Source: an uncultured Oscillospiraceae bacterium
Lineage (GTDB): Bacteria; Bacillota; Clostridia; Oscillospirales; Acutalibacteraceae
Length of the DNA stretch: 58,768 nt
Direction of reading: 5' to 3'
Assembly (NCBI GenBank): GCA_900540865.1
Contig: UQHH01000012.1
Span: 1 to 58,768 of the forward strand
The translations under genes were made by a program, and so were the position numbers. The notes under the pieces were generated by a model, which did not search any database, was not told the DNA's origin, and was given only the letters and a program-made list of their open reading frames with translations. Positions 48,663 to 57,639 of this stretch are shown piece after piece; position 1 is the first letter of the stretch; each line of letters opens with the position of its first letter.

Positions 48663-49868
48663 TTATTTTTGGCAGGCCTTACAGGTGACCTTGTCGTAAA
48701 GGTCCTGCGCCGCCTGCGCAATGGTGTCGAGGTCGCATTGGTCCGGCGTAAAGTTTGCGCGAATCGGCTCGTCGAGCACATTGAAATGCAGCTGCTGCAG
48801 GCGCTGGTTTATCATGACGGAGGCCTCTCCCGACCAGCCATAAGAGCCGAACGCCGCCGCCGGCTTATTTTTAATGTTAATCGCGTCGATGGAAGAGAGC
48901 ACCTCCCACACGACCTTAGGCGCGTCCTTGTTAATTGTGGTGGAACCGATGAGCACCAAATCCGCCTGCTGCACCGCGGCCGCGCTCTGCGAAACGGGAG
49001 CGGTCACCATATCGATGAGCTGCGTCTTGATGCCGCAGGCACAAAGCGTATCAAAGGCCTTTACCGCCAGCTGTTTCGTACAGCCGTAGGCAGAAGCGTA
49101 CAGCACGGCGGCCGTTTTTTCCGGCTTTTCCTCCGGTGTGCTCCAGGCGCGGTAATCGTCCATGCGTTCTTTTATCGTTTCCGTCAGGACGGGGCCGTGG
49201 CTCGGGCATATCGCCTCGAGCTCCAAATCCTTTATTTTGTCGAGCCCCGCGAGCACAAACGGCTTGAACGGGCCGAAAATCCCCTGATAGTAATAGGCAA
49301 ACTGTTCTTTATAGGCATTCGGATATTTAATACAGGTGTCGAACACCTGCGGCTCGCAGAAATGGCAGCCCAGGAAGTCACAGCTTAGCAGAACCTTGTC
49401 GTCCTCGTGGTAGGTCATCATTGAGTCCGGCCAGTGGAGCATGGGAGCAACGACGAATTTGAGCGTATGCGCGCCGATTTCGAGCTCCGCGCCGTCGCGG
49501 ACCACCATGCAGTTAAATTCCCTGTTCGTAATGGCGGTCAGGTATTTTTTCGCCGCCGCCGTGCAGACGACCGTCATATCAGGGCTCAGCTCCAACAGCT
49601 TGAGCACGCTGCCCGAATGGTCGAGCTCAGTGTGGTTCATTATTAGATAGTCGATTGTACCAATATCCGCAAGCTGGCCGATATTATCGAGATATTCGTC
49701 AAAATAGTTAAGATGCACCGTGTCCACCAGAACAGTCTTTTGGTCTGCAATCAGGTAAGCGTTGTAGCTCGTTCCGTATTTTGCCTCCATTACAATATCG
49801 AACACACGCAAGGACGGGTTCAATACGCCAACCGAATAAACCTGGTCTGAAATCCTGTTTACTGCCAT
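48663..49868 (-). CDS. fprA: FprA-type flavo-diiron protein (A-type flavoprotein)
   Basis: A 401-residue enzyme reducing oxygen to water or NO to N2O. The N-terminal metallo-beta-lactamase domain carries the di-iron motif MNHTELDHSG (canonical HxExDH), HWPDSMMTY and CDFLGCH. The C-terminal flavodoxin domain (about 255-395) has ILYASAYGCTKQ for FMN and FGSYGWSGE. Rubredoxin, its usual electron donor, is encoded just upstream, confirming the functional pairing. It protects an anaerobe against oxygen. Confidence 0.95.
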   Translation of the reverse strand: MAVNRISDQVYSVGVLNPSLRVFDIVMEAKYGTSYNAYLIADQKTVLVDTVHLNYFDEYLDNIGQLADIGTIDYLIMNHTELDHSGSVLKLLELSPDMTVVCTAAAKKYLTAITNREFNCMVVRDGAELEIGAHTLKFVVAPMLHWPDSMMTYHEDDKVLLSCDFLGCHFCEPQVFDTCIKYPNAYKEQFAYYYQGIFGPFKPFVLAGLDKIKDLELEAICPSHGPVLTETIKERMDDYRAWSTPEEKPEKTAAVLYASAYGCTKQLAVKAFDTLCACGIKTQLIDMVTAPVSQSAAAVQQADLVLIGSTTINKDAPKVVWEVLSSIDAINIKNKPAAAFGSYGWSGEASVMINQRLQQLHFNVLDEPIRANFTPDQCDLDTIAQAAQDLYDKVTCKACQK

Positions 49869-49928
49869 TATGTATCACTCCTTATGCTTTTGCCTGCCTT
49901 TACCTGCGCGAAGGCCGCGCAAAGGGCA

Positions 49929-49960
49929 GTTTACCGGAGGAAACAAGCCCTCCGGTAAAC
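49929..49960 (-). terminator. Hairpin between rubredoxin and fprA
   Basis: GTTTACCGGAGG-8-base loop-CCTCCGGTAAAC, perfect 12-bp stem without a long T-run on either side. Lying inside the rubredoxin-fprA unit, it could attenuate or stabilise the rubredoxin transcript. Confidence 0.55.
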
Positions 49961-49975
49961 ACTTCTCTATTTGTA

Positions 49976-50134
49976 TTACTGCTTGGAAAACTGGTCCTTG
50001 CCTACGCCGCACAGAGGACATACCCAGTCCTCAGGCAGGTCGTCAAAAGCAACGCCCGGGGCAATGCCGCCCTCTTCGTCGCCGATGGCGGGATCGTAAA
50101 CCCAGCCGCATACGTCACAGATATAAGTATCCAT
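49976..50134 (-). CDS. Rubredoxin
   Basis: A 52-residue iron protein (missed when only longer frames are considered). It begins MDTYICDVCGWVYDPAIGD and has the second pair WVCPLCGVGKDQF, i.e. two CxxCG motifs holding one iron, plus the conserved aromatic core. It passes electrons to FprA. GGAG six bases before the ATG gives a good start. Located upstream of fprA in the same direction. Confidence 0.95.
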   Translation of the reverse strand: MDTYICDVCGWVYDPAIGDEEGGIAPGVAFDDLPEDWVCPLCGVGKDQFSKQ

Positions 50135-50269
50135 AGCAAGTTCTCCTTTTTATTTTGTTTTTTCATTTATAGTAGTTACCAGTTTTAAGGACGCAATACG
50201 CCCTATCCGGTAACGTCATTATACCACAGTTTTTTCAAATTGCAATGTTGCAAAAGCAACAAATTTTTT

Positions 50270-51628
50270 CTATATCACGAGCGTCCCGCCGTCGGACTGT
50301 AGGAGAATGAATATTTGTTCCTCCAGGCCGGTGTCGGCGTTGATATATACAAGCACCCTGTCGTCGTCCTCACCCTTGCAGGTAAATTCGTAGCAGTAGA
50401 CCTCCTTCGTTCCGCCGGTCGGAATGACCGCGCGCCGCGCGCTTTCCGATTTGAGCAGCGGGCTCAGGCTTTCCTGCGCCTTTGCCTGTTCAAGCTTCGG
50501 CTTTGTGATTTCCCTTTCGTAATGGTTCATCAGGTAGCCGGACGCGTTGAAGGACATAATCTCGCCCGTGTCGAGCGCCACGCCGACCTTGATTAAATCA
50601 CTGTAGCAGACCGCGCCGTCCTGCTCATAAGCAAAATTAATCGTGCAGACTCCGCCTGAGGTCACGTAATAGCTCTCTTTCATATTATAATACCCGCGCT
50701 GCTTTAAAAACTGCTGCGCTTTTTCCACCGCGGCGTCATATTCTATTTGCTTTTTATCAACCTCGCGCTGCCGGTACATTTCCTCTATATATCCGCCCTG
50801 CACGGTCACGGTAATGTATACCTCATCGTTTTTGAATTGATAAACAGGCATATTGCCCTGCCTGCTGGAGTTGTAGAAAATGCTCGTGTCCGATGCGTTT
50901 AAAAACGCGGCGGCGTTCTTTAACGCCTGGGTTTTTGAAAAGCCCTCGGCTCCTTCGAGCATACGCGGCTTCTTCTGCTGCACCTGGTCGGCAAAAGGGC
51001 CGTCATAGACGAGCGACGGATAATTTTCAAAGCTTTCGCTTACTTGGGTAAAGCTTTTGTCCAGCGTGTTTTCCGCGGTCTGCGCATTGACGTTCTCCAA
51101 ATTCCCCTCAATTCTCTGCGTCTGCCCGATAAAGGTGTCCCCGTCGCCGTAGCGCGCGGATATTTCTTCAATCTGGCCCGACACCTTTTCGGCATAGCAG
51201 CTGAGCTTTGAAAGGCTCTCTTTGTCGTCCTCTGTTATTTCCTGCCCGCGTGAAAGCTTTGCGGTAACATACTCCGCGAAATCGCCCACCTGCGCCAGGT
51301 ACTTCTGCAGCGCGTCGTCCTCGCCGTTAGAAAGCGGAAGGCGGGAAAGCGCTGCCTTTGCCCCCTGGGAATCGCTCGCAAGCTTGACCGCGAGCCCATA
51401 CTGCTGTGTCTGGGTATTTGCGTATACGCCCTTGGTAAGCGCGGACTGGAGGTTTGTAAAATAATCGGAAAACTCGCTGAGCGCCTGCTGGTAGGTATGC
51501 TCAATCGTCGCGCGGTAGCGCGACACGAGCTGGAACCCCGATACGGCGGCGCCCGCTATGAGCAAAACGGCGGCGCAGGAAAAGCTTATCACACGCACGG
51601 CGTTTCTTCTGGACATCCTGAAGGTCAT
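50270..51628 (-). CDS. ypeB: Spore germination protein YpeB
   Basis: A 452-residue protein with an N-terminal signal anchor (VISFSCAAVLLIAGAAVSGF), a helical domain to about residue 220 and two PepSY-like domains (KTQALKNAAAFLNA; KAQQFLKQRGYYN; LSPLLKSESARRAVI). YpeB is required to localise and stabilise the lytic enzyme SleB in the spore cortex. SleB is not adjacent, unlike Bacillus. It proves the organism belongs to a sporulating lineage. Probably expressed in the forespore; no sigma-G promoter was resolved. Confidence 0.9.
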   Translation of the reverse strand: MTFRMSRRNAVRVISFSCAAVLLIAGAAVSGFQLVSRYRATIEHTYQQALSEFSDYFTNLQSALTKGVYANTQTQQYGLAVKLASDSQGAKAALSRLPLSNGEDDALQKYLAQVGDFAEYVTAKLSRGQEITEDDKESLSKLSCYAEKVSGQIEEISARYGDGDTFIGQTQRIEGNLENVNAQTAENTLDKSFTQVSESFENYPSLVYDGPFADQVQQKKPRMLEGAEGFSKTQALKNAAAFLNASDTSIFYNSSRQGNMPVYQFKNDEVYITVTVQGGYIEEMYRQREVDKKQIEYDAAVEKAQQFLKQRGYYNMKESYYVTSGGVCTINFAYEQDGAVCYSDLIKVGVALDTGEIMSFNASGYLMNHYEREITKPKLEQAKAQESLSPLLKSESARRAVIPTGGTKEVYCYEFTCKGEDDDRVLVYINADTGLEEQIFILLQSDGGTLVI

Positions 51629-51742
51629 ATTGCATCCCGTTCCTTTTGCTTGATAGGTCTAGGTTCCCCTGTTTTTCTCAGGTTATTCCAGCATGTTAAA
51701 AACATGCGCGTACCGGCGTCTTACAAAACTGGGAGGCCGCAA

Positions 51743-51772
51743 GGGAGGCGCGGGACCATTTCCGCGCCTCCC
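51743..51772. terminator. Hairpin after phoR
   Basis: GGGAGGCGCGG, loop GACCATTT, CCGCGCCTCCC, followed in the rightward direction by TGTTTTAC. It lies between phoR and ypeB, both transcribed leftward, so it can only be a terminator in weak form for phoR. Confidence 0.5.
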
Positions 51773-51822
51773 TGTTTTACTGTCCAAATCTAATGATAAC
51801 GCTTTGCGCGCGCTTTTCAAGC

Positions 51823-53496
51823 TTACCGTTCGAACGTCACGGTAATGACCGAACCCGCGCCTTCCTCGCTTTCAAGCGAAATCTGCGCCTTATGCTGCTC
51901 AGCGATGTGCTTTACAATCGCAAGCCCCAGGCCCGTTCCGCCCGTTTGCTTGGAACGGCTTTTGTCGACGCGGTAAAAGCGTTCAAAAATACGCGCCTGG
52001 TGTTCCTTTGGAATACCGATGCCCGTGTCCTTTACCTTCAGCACAACCTTTCCGTCCCTCGGCTTTACCGATATTAACACCGAGCCGTTTTCTTTATTAT
52101 AACGGATGGCATTGTCGCAGAGATTATAAATCAGCTCATAAAGCATATTGCGGTCGCCGCGCACCGCGCAGGGCGTAACATCCGTCTCGAGCGAAACCTT
52201 ATGCTTGTCTGCCGAAATGACGAGCGAGTCCGTGCATTCCTCCACGAGCGACGCCATATCTACCCGCACGGGCTGTACCTGCGACGGCTCCTCGTCGAGC
52301 TGCGACAGGCGGATAATATCGCCAATGAGGGTAACGAGCCTGCCCGCCTCCTTGTGGATTTTCGCGGCGAAGGTTTTCACGTCGCCATCCTTCGCTATGC
52401 CGCTCTCTATCATTTCCGCGTAGCCAGAAATCGACGTCAGCGGTGTTTTCAGCTCGTGCGATACGTTCGCCGTAAATTCCTGGCGCATCTGGTCGAGCGC
52501 GTGCCTGCCCGTCATGTCTACAATAATGCAGATAACGCCGATTTGCTCTCCCTTGGAGTAAACCGGGTTTGCAAGTAGCTGCAGCTGGCGTTCCCCAACC
52601 TCAAAGGCGGCCTCGCGGCTTTTGCCCTTGGACGCGGAATCGATACAGTGGTTCACGTTTTGATTGCGCGAAAGCCGGATAAAGCTGTTTCCTATGACCT
52701 CCCCCGGCCCGCTTTGCAGCAGCCGAATGGCGCTGTCGTTGTACATCAGCACATTTTTTTCGCCGTCGAGCAGGACGAAGCCTTCCTCCATATTGGCGAT
52801 AATCGTATTAATTTTATCGGTTTCCTGCTGAATCCGCCCCATCTGCGCCTCGATTTCCCGGCGCTGGCTCTCAATCATATTGGAAAACGGGACCAACTCG
52901 TCGTAAGCTACCGCGTCCGGGTCCTTGGCCATGCTTTCAATCGGCCGGATAATGCCCTTGGTCATCTCAGACGCCATGACGAGGCACACGAGCAGGACAT
53001 AAACGGTAATGACAATCAGAATAGGGATGATGCCGCCGAAGACAGAAAACACATTGTCTACCTGCCTCGACACGCGCAGCACGTCCCCGTTTTGCAGGCG
53101 CACCGCGTAATAATACGTGACCCGGCCGACCGTATCCGACTCACGCGCGCTCGAGCCGTCGCCCGTTTCAAGCGCCTGCTTGATTTCCGGGCGGTCCCTG
53201 TGATTGTCCATTCGGTCCTCGGACGCCTGCGGGTCGCTTTCATATAGTACGGTTCCGTCCGGGGAAATCAGGGTTATCCTGTAATCCTCCGAAGCGATTT
53301 CGGAAAGCTCCTCCCCCGACGGAGCGGCGCTCTGGTCGTAAGCGCTTGCAAGCAGCGTACCGCTCATCTTCAAGTCGTCCTGCGCCTGCTGCGAAAAAAT
53401 GAACCAGAAGGCAAGCGTTGCGGACACCGCAGTCAGAATGACCGATACCAGCCCGATTACACACAGCCTGCCGGTCAGTTTGCTTTTGAGCTTCAT
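51823..53496 (-). CDS. phoR: PhoR-type sensor histidine kinase
   Basis: A 557-residue membrane kinase. Two TM segments (about 10-32 and 155-177) flank an extracellular region; then HAMP-like and PAS (TIIANMEEGFVLLDGEKNVLM) segments, H-box FTANVSHELKTPLTS with the phospho-His, N-box, DTGIGIPKEHQARIFERF and GGTGLGLAIVKH. It senses phosphate limitation, possibly through PstSCAB-PhoU, and phosphorylates PhoB. Its ATG overlaps the phoB stop by one base. Confidence 0.9.
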   Translation of the reverse strand: MKLKSKLTGRLCVIGLVSVILTAVSATLAFWFIFSQQAQDDLKMSGTLLASAYDQSAAPSGEELSEIASEDYRITLISPDGTVLYESDPQASEDRMDNHRDRPEIKQALETGDGSSARESDTVGRVTYYYAVRLQNGDVLRVSRQVDNVFSVFGGIIPILIVITVYVLLVCLVMASEMTKGIIRPIESMAKDPDAVAYDELVPFSNMIESQRREIEAQMGRIQQETDKINTIIANMEEGFVLLDGEKNVLMYNDSAIRLLQSGPGEVIGNSFIRLSRNQNVNHCIDSASKGKSREAAFEVGERQLQLLANPVYSKGEQIGVICIIVDMTGRHALDQMRQEFTANVSHELKTPLTSISGYAEMIESGIAKDGDVKTFAAKIHKEAGRLVTLIGDIIRLSQLDEEPSQVQPVRVDMASLVEECTDSLVISADKHKVSLETDVTPCAVRGDRNMLYELIYNLCDNAIRYNKENGSVLISVKPRDGKVVLKVKDTGIGIPKEHQARIFERFYRVDKSRSKQTGGTGLGLAIVKHIAEQHKAQISLESEEGAGSVITVTFER

Positions 53497-54167
53497 TATT
53501 CCTCCCCTACCTTATAGCCGACATGGCGGACAGTCTTAATCAGGCTACCCTTTTCGCCCAGCTTCTGGCGCAGGGTTTTGATATGCATGTCGACCGTCCT
53601 GCTCTCCCCTTCAAAATCGTAGCCCCAGACCTTTTCCAGTAGCTTTTCCCTGGTCAGGGCGATTTCTTTATTCGCAATGAGGTATTTTAACAGCTCATAT
53701 TCCTTATAGGTTAAAATGCAACGCTCCCCATCCACCGTGACGCTGTGCCTGAAGTCGTCCACTACAATGCCCTCATAGCTTAAAACGACAGGCTCCTGCT
53801 TTGTTTCACAGCGGCGCAGCAGCGCCTTGACGCGCGATACCAGCTCCATCACGCCAAACGGCTTGGTGATGTAATCGTCGGCGCCCATGTCGAGCCCCTT
53901 GACCTTGTCGAGCTCGGAGGATTTTGCCGTAACCATGATGACCGGAACGGAACAGAACGTTTCGTCCGCCCTGATTTTCTGCAAAATCGTCAATCCGTCC
54001 TCCTGCGGCAGCATAATATCGAGCAAAACAAGCTTCGGCTTTTCGGCGGCAAACGCCGCGAAAAGCCCGTTGCTGTCCTCAAACGGGCGCACCTCGAACC
54101 CGCTGTTTTTTAAAGCGTAGCACTCCATTTCCCGGATGTCCCTGTCGTCCTCCACAATATAAATCAC
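53496..54167 (-). CDS. phoB: PhoB-type response regulator
   Basis: A 223-residue OmpR/PhoB-family regulator: receiver domain with acidic EDD, phosphoacceptor in LLDIMLPQEDG, and K in TKPFGVMEL; C-terminal winged helix with TYKEYELLKYLI and SRTVDMHIKTLRQKLG. GTG 54167, with GAGGTGG six bases upstream, is the start; longer frames begin in the leader. It should bind repeats such as those in the pstS promoter. Followed by phoR in the same operon. Confidence 0.93.
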   Translation of the reverse strand: MIYIVEDDRDIREMECYALKNSGFEVRPFEDSNGLFAAFAAEKPKLVLLDIMLPQEDGLTILQKIRADETFCSVPVIMVTAKSSELDKVKGLDMGADDYITKPFGVMELVSRVKALLRRCETKQEPVVLSYEGIVVDDFRHSVTVDGERCILTYKEYELLKYLIANKEIALTREKLLEKVWGYDFEGESRTVDMHIKTLRQKLGEKGSLIKTVRHVGYKVGEE

Positions 54168-54274
54168 GGCAAACCACCTCATTCTGTTCCTTTTCATCCT
54201 TATTGTATCATAAAAAGTTTTTTATTTTGGTAAAAAATACGTAAATTATTTTATTAGGCCTGAATTTTTATAGG

Positions 54275-54307
54275 TAACAAAAGGCCGCTGAGTGCGGCCT
54301 TTTGTTA
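54275..54307. terminator. Bidirectional terminator after phoU
   Basis: TAACAAAAGGCCGC-TGAGT-GCGGCCTTTTGTTA, perfect 14-bp stem with A/T flanks. It separates the pst-phoU operon from phoBR, which must have its own promoter in 54170-54270. Confidence 0.85.
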
Positions 54308-54333
54308 TTCTTACAATCTATAGCATAAGCCAC

Positions 54334-55035
54334 TCAGAGCTTAATATCCCCCAGCACAGCCGCCGTTCCCGGAATATCCTCCAGCTCGTCTATGCTGTCG
54401 TGCCGTCCGGTAACCGAATAGATGACCCATTCCGCAATGTTGACGGCGTGGTCGCCAATGCGCTCATAGTATTTTGCCGCAAGGAATAAATCGAGCGCGC
54501 CCGCACCCTTCTGCGCGTCCTTTCGGATACAGTCGATTAAATCCCCGCGCACGATATTGAACAGGCCGTCTACGACGTCGTCGCTTTCGCAAACGGACGC
54601 CGCAAGCGCGACGTCGCCGCGCACAAACGCGTCAACTCCAGCGGTCACCATCTTCGCGGCAGCCTTTGCCATCTGCTTGATATGGCAGATTTCTATTGTT
54701 TGCTCGCTGTCGGCAAGCAGCATGGCAATTTCGGAAATATCCTCCGCATGGTCGCCCACGCGCTCCATATCGGTAATCATTTTCAGCGCCGCGGAAATCA
54801 GGCGCAAATCCTTTGCTACAGGCTGCTGATGCAAAATCAGCTTGATGCACAGGCTTTCTATATCTTTTTCCTTCTGGTCGATTGCCTTTTCATACTTTTT
54901 GACCTTCTCCACCTTGTGGAGCTCCTTGTTTAAAAGCGCGTCGGTCGCGTAATCGATAGACGTTTCAATCAGCGCGCCCATCTCCGTCAGCTCGTCGCCC
55001 AGGCGTTTGAGCTGCAAATCGTAGTATGCCCTCAT
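54334..55035 (-). CDS. phoU: Phosphate transport regulator PhoU
   Basis: A 233-residue protein of two PhoU three-helix repeats, with the metal-binding EXXXD motifs VKKYEKAIDQKEKDIE and MERVGDHAEDI in repeat one, and YERIGDHAVNIAEW in repeat two. It links Pst transport with PhoR to keep the regulon off in high phosphate. Its first base overlaps the pstB stop. Confidence 0.93.
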   Translation of the reverse strand: MRAYYDLQLKRLGDELTEMGALIETSIDYATDALLNKELHKVEKVKKYEKAIDQKEKDIESLCIKLILHQQPVAKDLRLISAALKMITDMERVGDHAEDISEIAMLLADSEQTIEICHIKQMAKAAAKMVTAGVDAFVRGDVALAASVCESDDVVDGLFNIVRGDLIDCIRKDAQKGAGALDLFLAAKYYERIGDHAVNIAEWVIYSVTGRHDSIDELEDIPGTAAVLGDIKL

Positions 55036-55805
55036 CAGCCGAACCTCCCTGTAATGTAATCTTCCGTTTTCTTATTTTGCGGGGTAGAGAAAATCTTGTC
55101 TGTCGTATCGTACTCCACCATATCGCCGAGCAGGAAAAACGCCGTCATATCGGAGATGCGCAGTGCCTGCTGCATATTGTGCGTGACGATGACGATGGAA
55201 TACCGCTCCTTGAGCTTAAGCGCCAGCTCTTCTATTTTTGAAGTGGAAATTGGGTCTAGAGCGCTTGTCGGTTCGTCCATCAAAAGCACGTCGGGGTTCA
55301 CTGCGAGGGCGCGCGCGATGCAAAGGCGCTGCTGCTGCCCGCCCGAAAGCCCCAGGGCGCTTTTATTGAGCCGGTCCTTGACCTCGTCCCAGATGGCGGC
55401 GTTTTTAAGGGACGTCTCAACGATTTCATCGAGCTGCTTTTTTCCGTGTACGCCGTGCGTGCGCGGGCCGAACGCAATGTTGTCGTACACGCTCATCGGG
55501 AACGGGTTGGGCTTTTGAAACACCATGCCTACGCGCTTCCTCAGCTCGTTTACGTCCATCTTCGCGTAAATGTCCACGCCGTCGAGCTCGACCTTACCCG
55601 TGATGGTACAGCCCTCGACCAGGTCGTTCATCCGGTTGAGGCTTTTTAAAAGAGTCGATTTCCCGCAGCCAGAAGGCCCGATGAACGCGGTGATGTTTTT
55701 CTCCTGTATTCTTAAATTGATATCCTTGAGCGCCTGAAACTTACCGTAATACAAATCAAGGCTTTTAATGTTGAATTTATCCATACCGGTCTGCATCCTT
55801 TCCAT
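55035..55805 (-). CDS. pstB: Phosphate ABC importer ATP-binding protein PstB
   Basis: A 256-residue ATPase with Walker A GPSGCGKSTLLKSLNR, signature LSGGQQQRLCIARAL, Walker B LLMDEPTSALDP and the switch VTHNM. RMNDLVEGCTITGKVELDG is the PstB-specific loop after Walker A. GAGGGGG precedes the ATG at 55805, so the full-length start is kept. Confidence 0.95.
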   Translation of the reverse strand: MERMQTGMDKFNIKSLDLYYGKFQALKDINLRIQEKNITAFIGPSGCGKSTLLKSLNRMNDLVEGCTITGKVELDGVDIYAKMDVNELRKRVGMVFQKPNPFPMSVYDNIAFGPRTHGVHGKKQLDEIVETSLKNAAIWDEVKDRLNKSALGLSGGQQQRLCIARALAVNPDVLLMDEPTSALDPISTSKIEELALKLKERYSIVIVTHNMQQALRISDMTAFFLLGDMVEYDTTDKIFSTPQNKKTEDYITGRFG

Positions 55806-55816
55806 GGTTCCCCCTC

Positions 55817-56680
55817 TTATTTCGCCACTCTCTTCGCAATAAAGGCGGAGAGCGTATTAATCAGCAGCACAACCGCCAGCAGGATAACCGCCGTCGCGTA
55901 TGCCTGTTCTGTATGCAGGCCCTCGCTTGAAAGCGCGTACATATGCACCGCGAGCGTCCGCCCGGAGGACATCAAGTCCTTCGGCATATCGGTGACGGTG
56001 CCCGCCGTGTAAATCAGGGCCGCTGTTTCGCCTACAATCCTGCCGACTGCCAAAATCACGCCCGCAAGTATCCCCGGCACGGCGCTCGGCAGCACGACCT
56101 TGAATACCGTGCGCAGCCTGCCCGCGCCCAGCCCGAAGCTGCCTTCGCGGTAGGTGTCGGGCACTGTCTTGAGCGCCTCCTCCGTCGTGCGCATGATAAG
56201 CGGCAGAATCATAATGGAGAGCGTAAGCGCGCCCGACAGGAGGGAATACCCCCAGCGAAGGGCCGTAACAAAAAACAGCATGCCGAACAGCCCGTATACA
56301 ATCGACGGGATGCCCGAAAGCGTCTCCGCCATCGTGCGGATTACCCCTACGATTTTATTGCCGCGCTTTGCGTATTCTACCAGGTAAATAGCCGAACAGA
56401 TGCCGAGCGGCGCCGCGATAAGCAGGGACAAGGCGGTCATGATAACGGTGTTGACAATTGCCGGCATAAACGAAACGTTGTCGGAGTTATATTCCCATGA
56501 GAACAGCTCCCAACTGAGATTCGGTATGCCCATTACAAGGATATACCCTATCAGGAACAGCAGCGCGCCGACCGTTAGCACGGTCGCGAGCAGGACGACG
56601 AGGTACAAAACGAGCGACCATGGGCGGCGCTTATATGAGGAAAGCTTTTGTCTGAATGTCATTTGATTGATTGGCTTCAC
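55817..56680 (-). CDS. pstA: Phosphate ABC importer permease PstA
   Basis: A 287-residue inner membrane permease with six TM helices and the ABC coupling segment EEALKTVPDTYREGSFGLGAGRLRTVFKVVLPSAVPGI. It pairs with PstC. Start and the pstC stop overlap by four bases. Confidence 0.93.
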   Translation of the reverse strand: MKPINQMTFRQKLSSYKRRPWSLVLYLVVLLATVLTVGALLFLIGYILVMGIPNLSWELFSWEYNSDNVSFMPAIVNTVIMTALSLLIAAPLGICSAIYLVEYAKRGNKIVGVIRTMAETLSGIPSIVYGLFGMLFFVTALRWGYSLLSGALTLSIMILPLIMRTTEEALKTVPDTYREGSFGLGAGRLRTVFKVVLPSAVPGILAGVILAVGRIVGETAALIYTAGTVTDMPKDLMSSGRTLAVHMYALSSEGLHTEQAYATAVILLAVVLLINTLSAFIAKRVAK

Positions 56681-57534
56681 TTTTTCTTCCTCCCGTTAAA
56701 GAACGCGAACAGCAGGTTGATGAGCAGGATAAACGCGAACAGCACGACCGCGGTCGCAATAAGCGCTTCCCTGTGCAGGCCTGTCGCGTATCCCATCTCC
56801 AGCACGATATTTGTGGTAAGCGTGCGCACGCCGTCCAGGATACCGCCGGGAATCCACGCCTGGTTTCCCGCAATGAGCACGACGGCCATCGTCTCGCCGA
56901 TGGCACGGCCGATGCCGAGGATAATCCCCGCCATAATGCCTGATTTCGCCGCGGGCAGCACCGCGCGGAACACGCTGCGCTCCCTCGTCGCGCCGAGCGC
57001 CAGCGCGCCCTCATAGTAGCTTAACGGCACCGCGCGGATTGCCGACTCCGAAACGCCGATTATTGTAGGCAAAATCATAATGCCCAGGATAAGCGACGCC
57101 GCCAGGATACTGCTGCCGTTTCCGCCGAACGTATTGCGGATAAAGGGCACAATCACGACAAGCCCAAAAAAGCCGTACACAATGGAAGGAATACCGGCGA
57201 GCAGGTCGACCGCCGGCTTTAATACCTTATATAGCGTTTTGGGGCAGAATCTCGCAAGGAACACCGCCGTCAGTATGCCGATGGGAACGCCGATGATAAT
57301 CGCACCGAGCGTTATGTACACACTGCCGACAATCATCGGGAAAATCCCATAGCTTGCGGGTGAGTTCTGCGGCGCCCAGGTCTGTCCGAACAGGAAATCG
57401 AGCACGCCGATCTCCCCCATTGCGGGGAGCCCGCCGGAAAAAAGAAAGACGCAAATCAGCACGACGGCCGTGACCGAGGTCAGCGCCGCGACAAAAAACA
57501 CGCCCTTCATGACGTTCTCTAAAAGTTTCTTCAT
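56677..57534 (-). CDS. pstC: Phosphate ABC importer permease PstC
   Basis: A 285-residue permease with an extra N-terminal TM helix and coupling loop SESAIRAVPLSYYEGALALGATRERSVF. ATG 57534 is preferred to a TTG twelve bases upstream as the GAGTGG site fits it. Partner of PstA; between pstS and pstC lies a hairpin. Confidence 0.93.
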   Translation of the reverse strand: MKKLLENVMKGVFFVAALTSVTAVVLICVFLFSGGLPAMGEIGVLDFLFGQTWAPQNSPASYGIFPMIVGSVYITLGAIIIGVPIGILTAVFLARFCPKTLYKVLKPAVDLLAGIPSIVYGFFGLVVIVPFIRNTFGGNGSSILAASLILGIMILPTIIGVSESAIRAVPLSYYEGALALGATRERSVFRAVLPAAKSGIMAGIILGIGRAIGETMAVVLIAGNQAWIPGGILDGVRTLTTNIVLEMGYATGLHREALIATAVVLFAFILLINLLFAFFNGRKKK

Positions 57535-57578
57535 ATTACCACTCAAACCTTTACAGGCAAATTTATTATGATTCCAAA

Positions 57579-57607
57579 AAGCGGGGCGGTTTTAAACCGC
57601 CCCTTTT
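57579..57607 (-). terminator. Hairpin between pstS and pstC
   Basis: GGGGCGGTTT pairs with AAACCGCCCC, flanked by an A-run (leftward this becomes GCTTTTTGG). Partial termination here would leave pstS mRNA in excess over the permease genes, as needed for a binding protein. Confidence 0.7.
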
Positions 57608-57639
57608 GGGGATGATGTGACACTGAAAAGCGTTATTTG

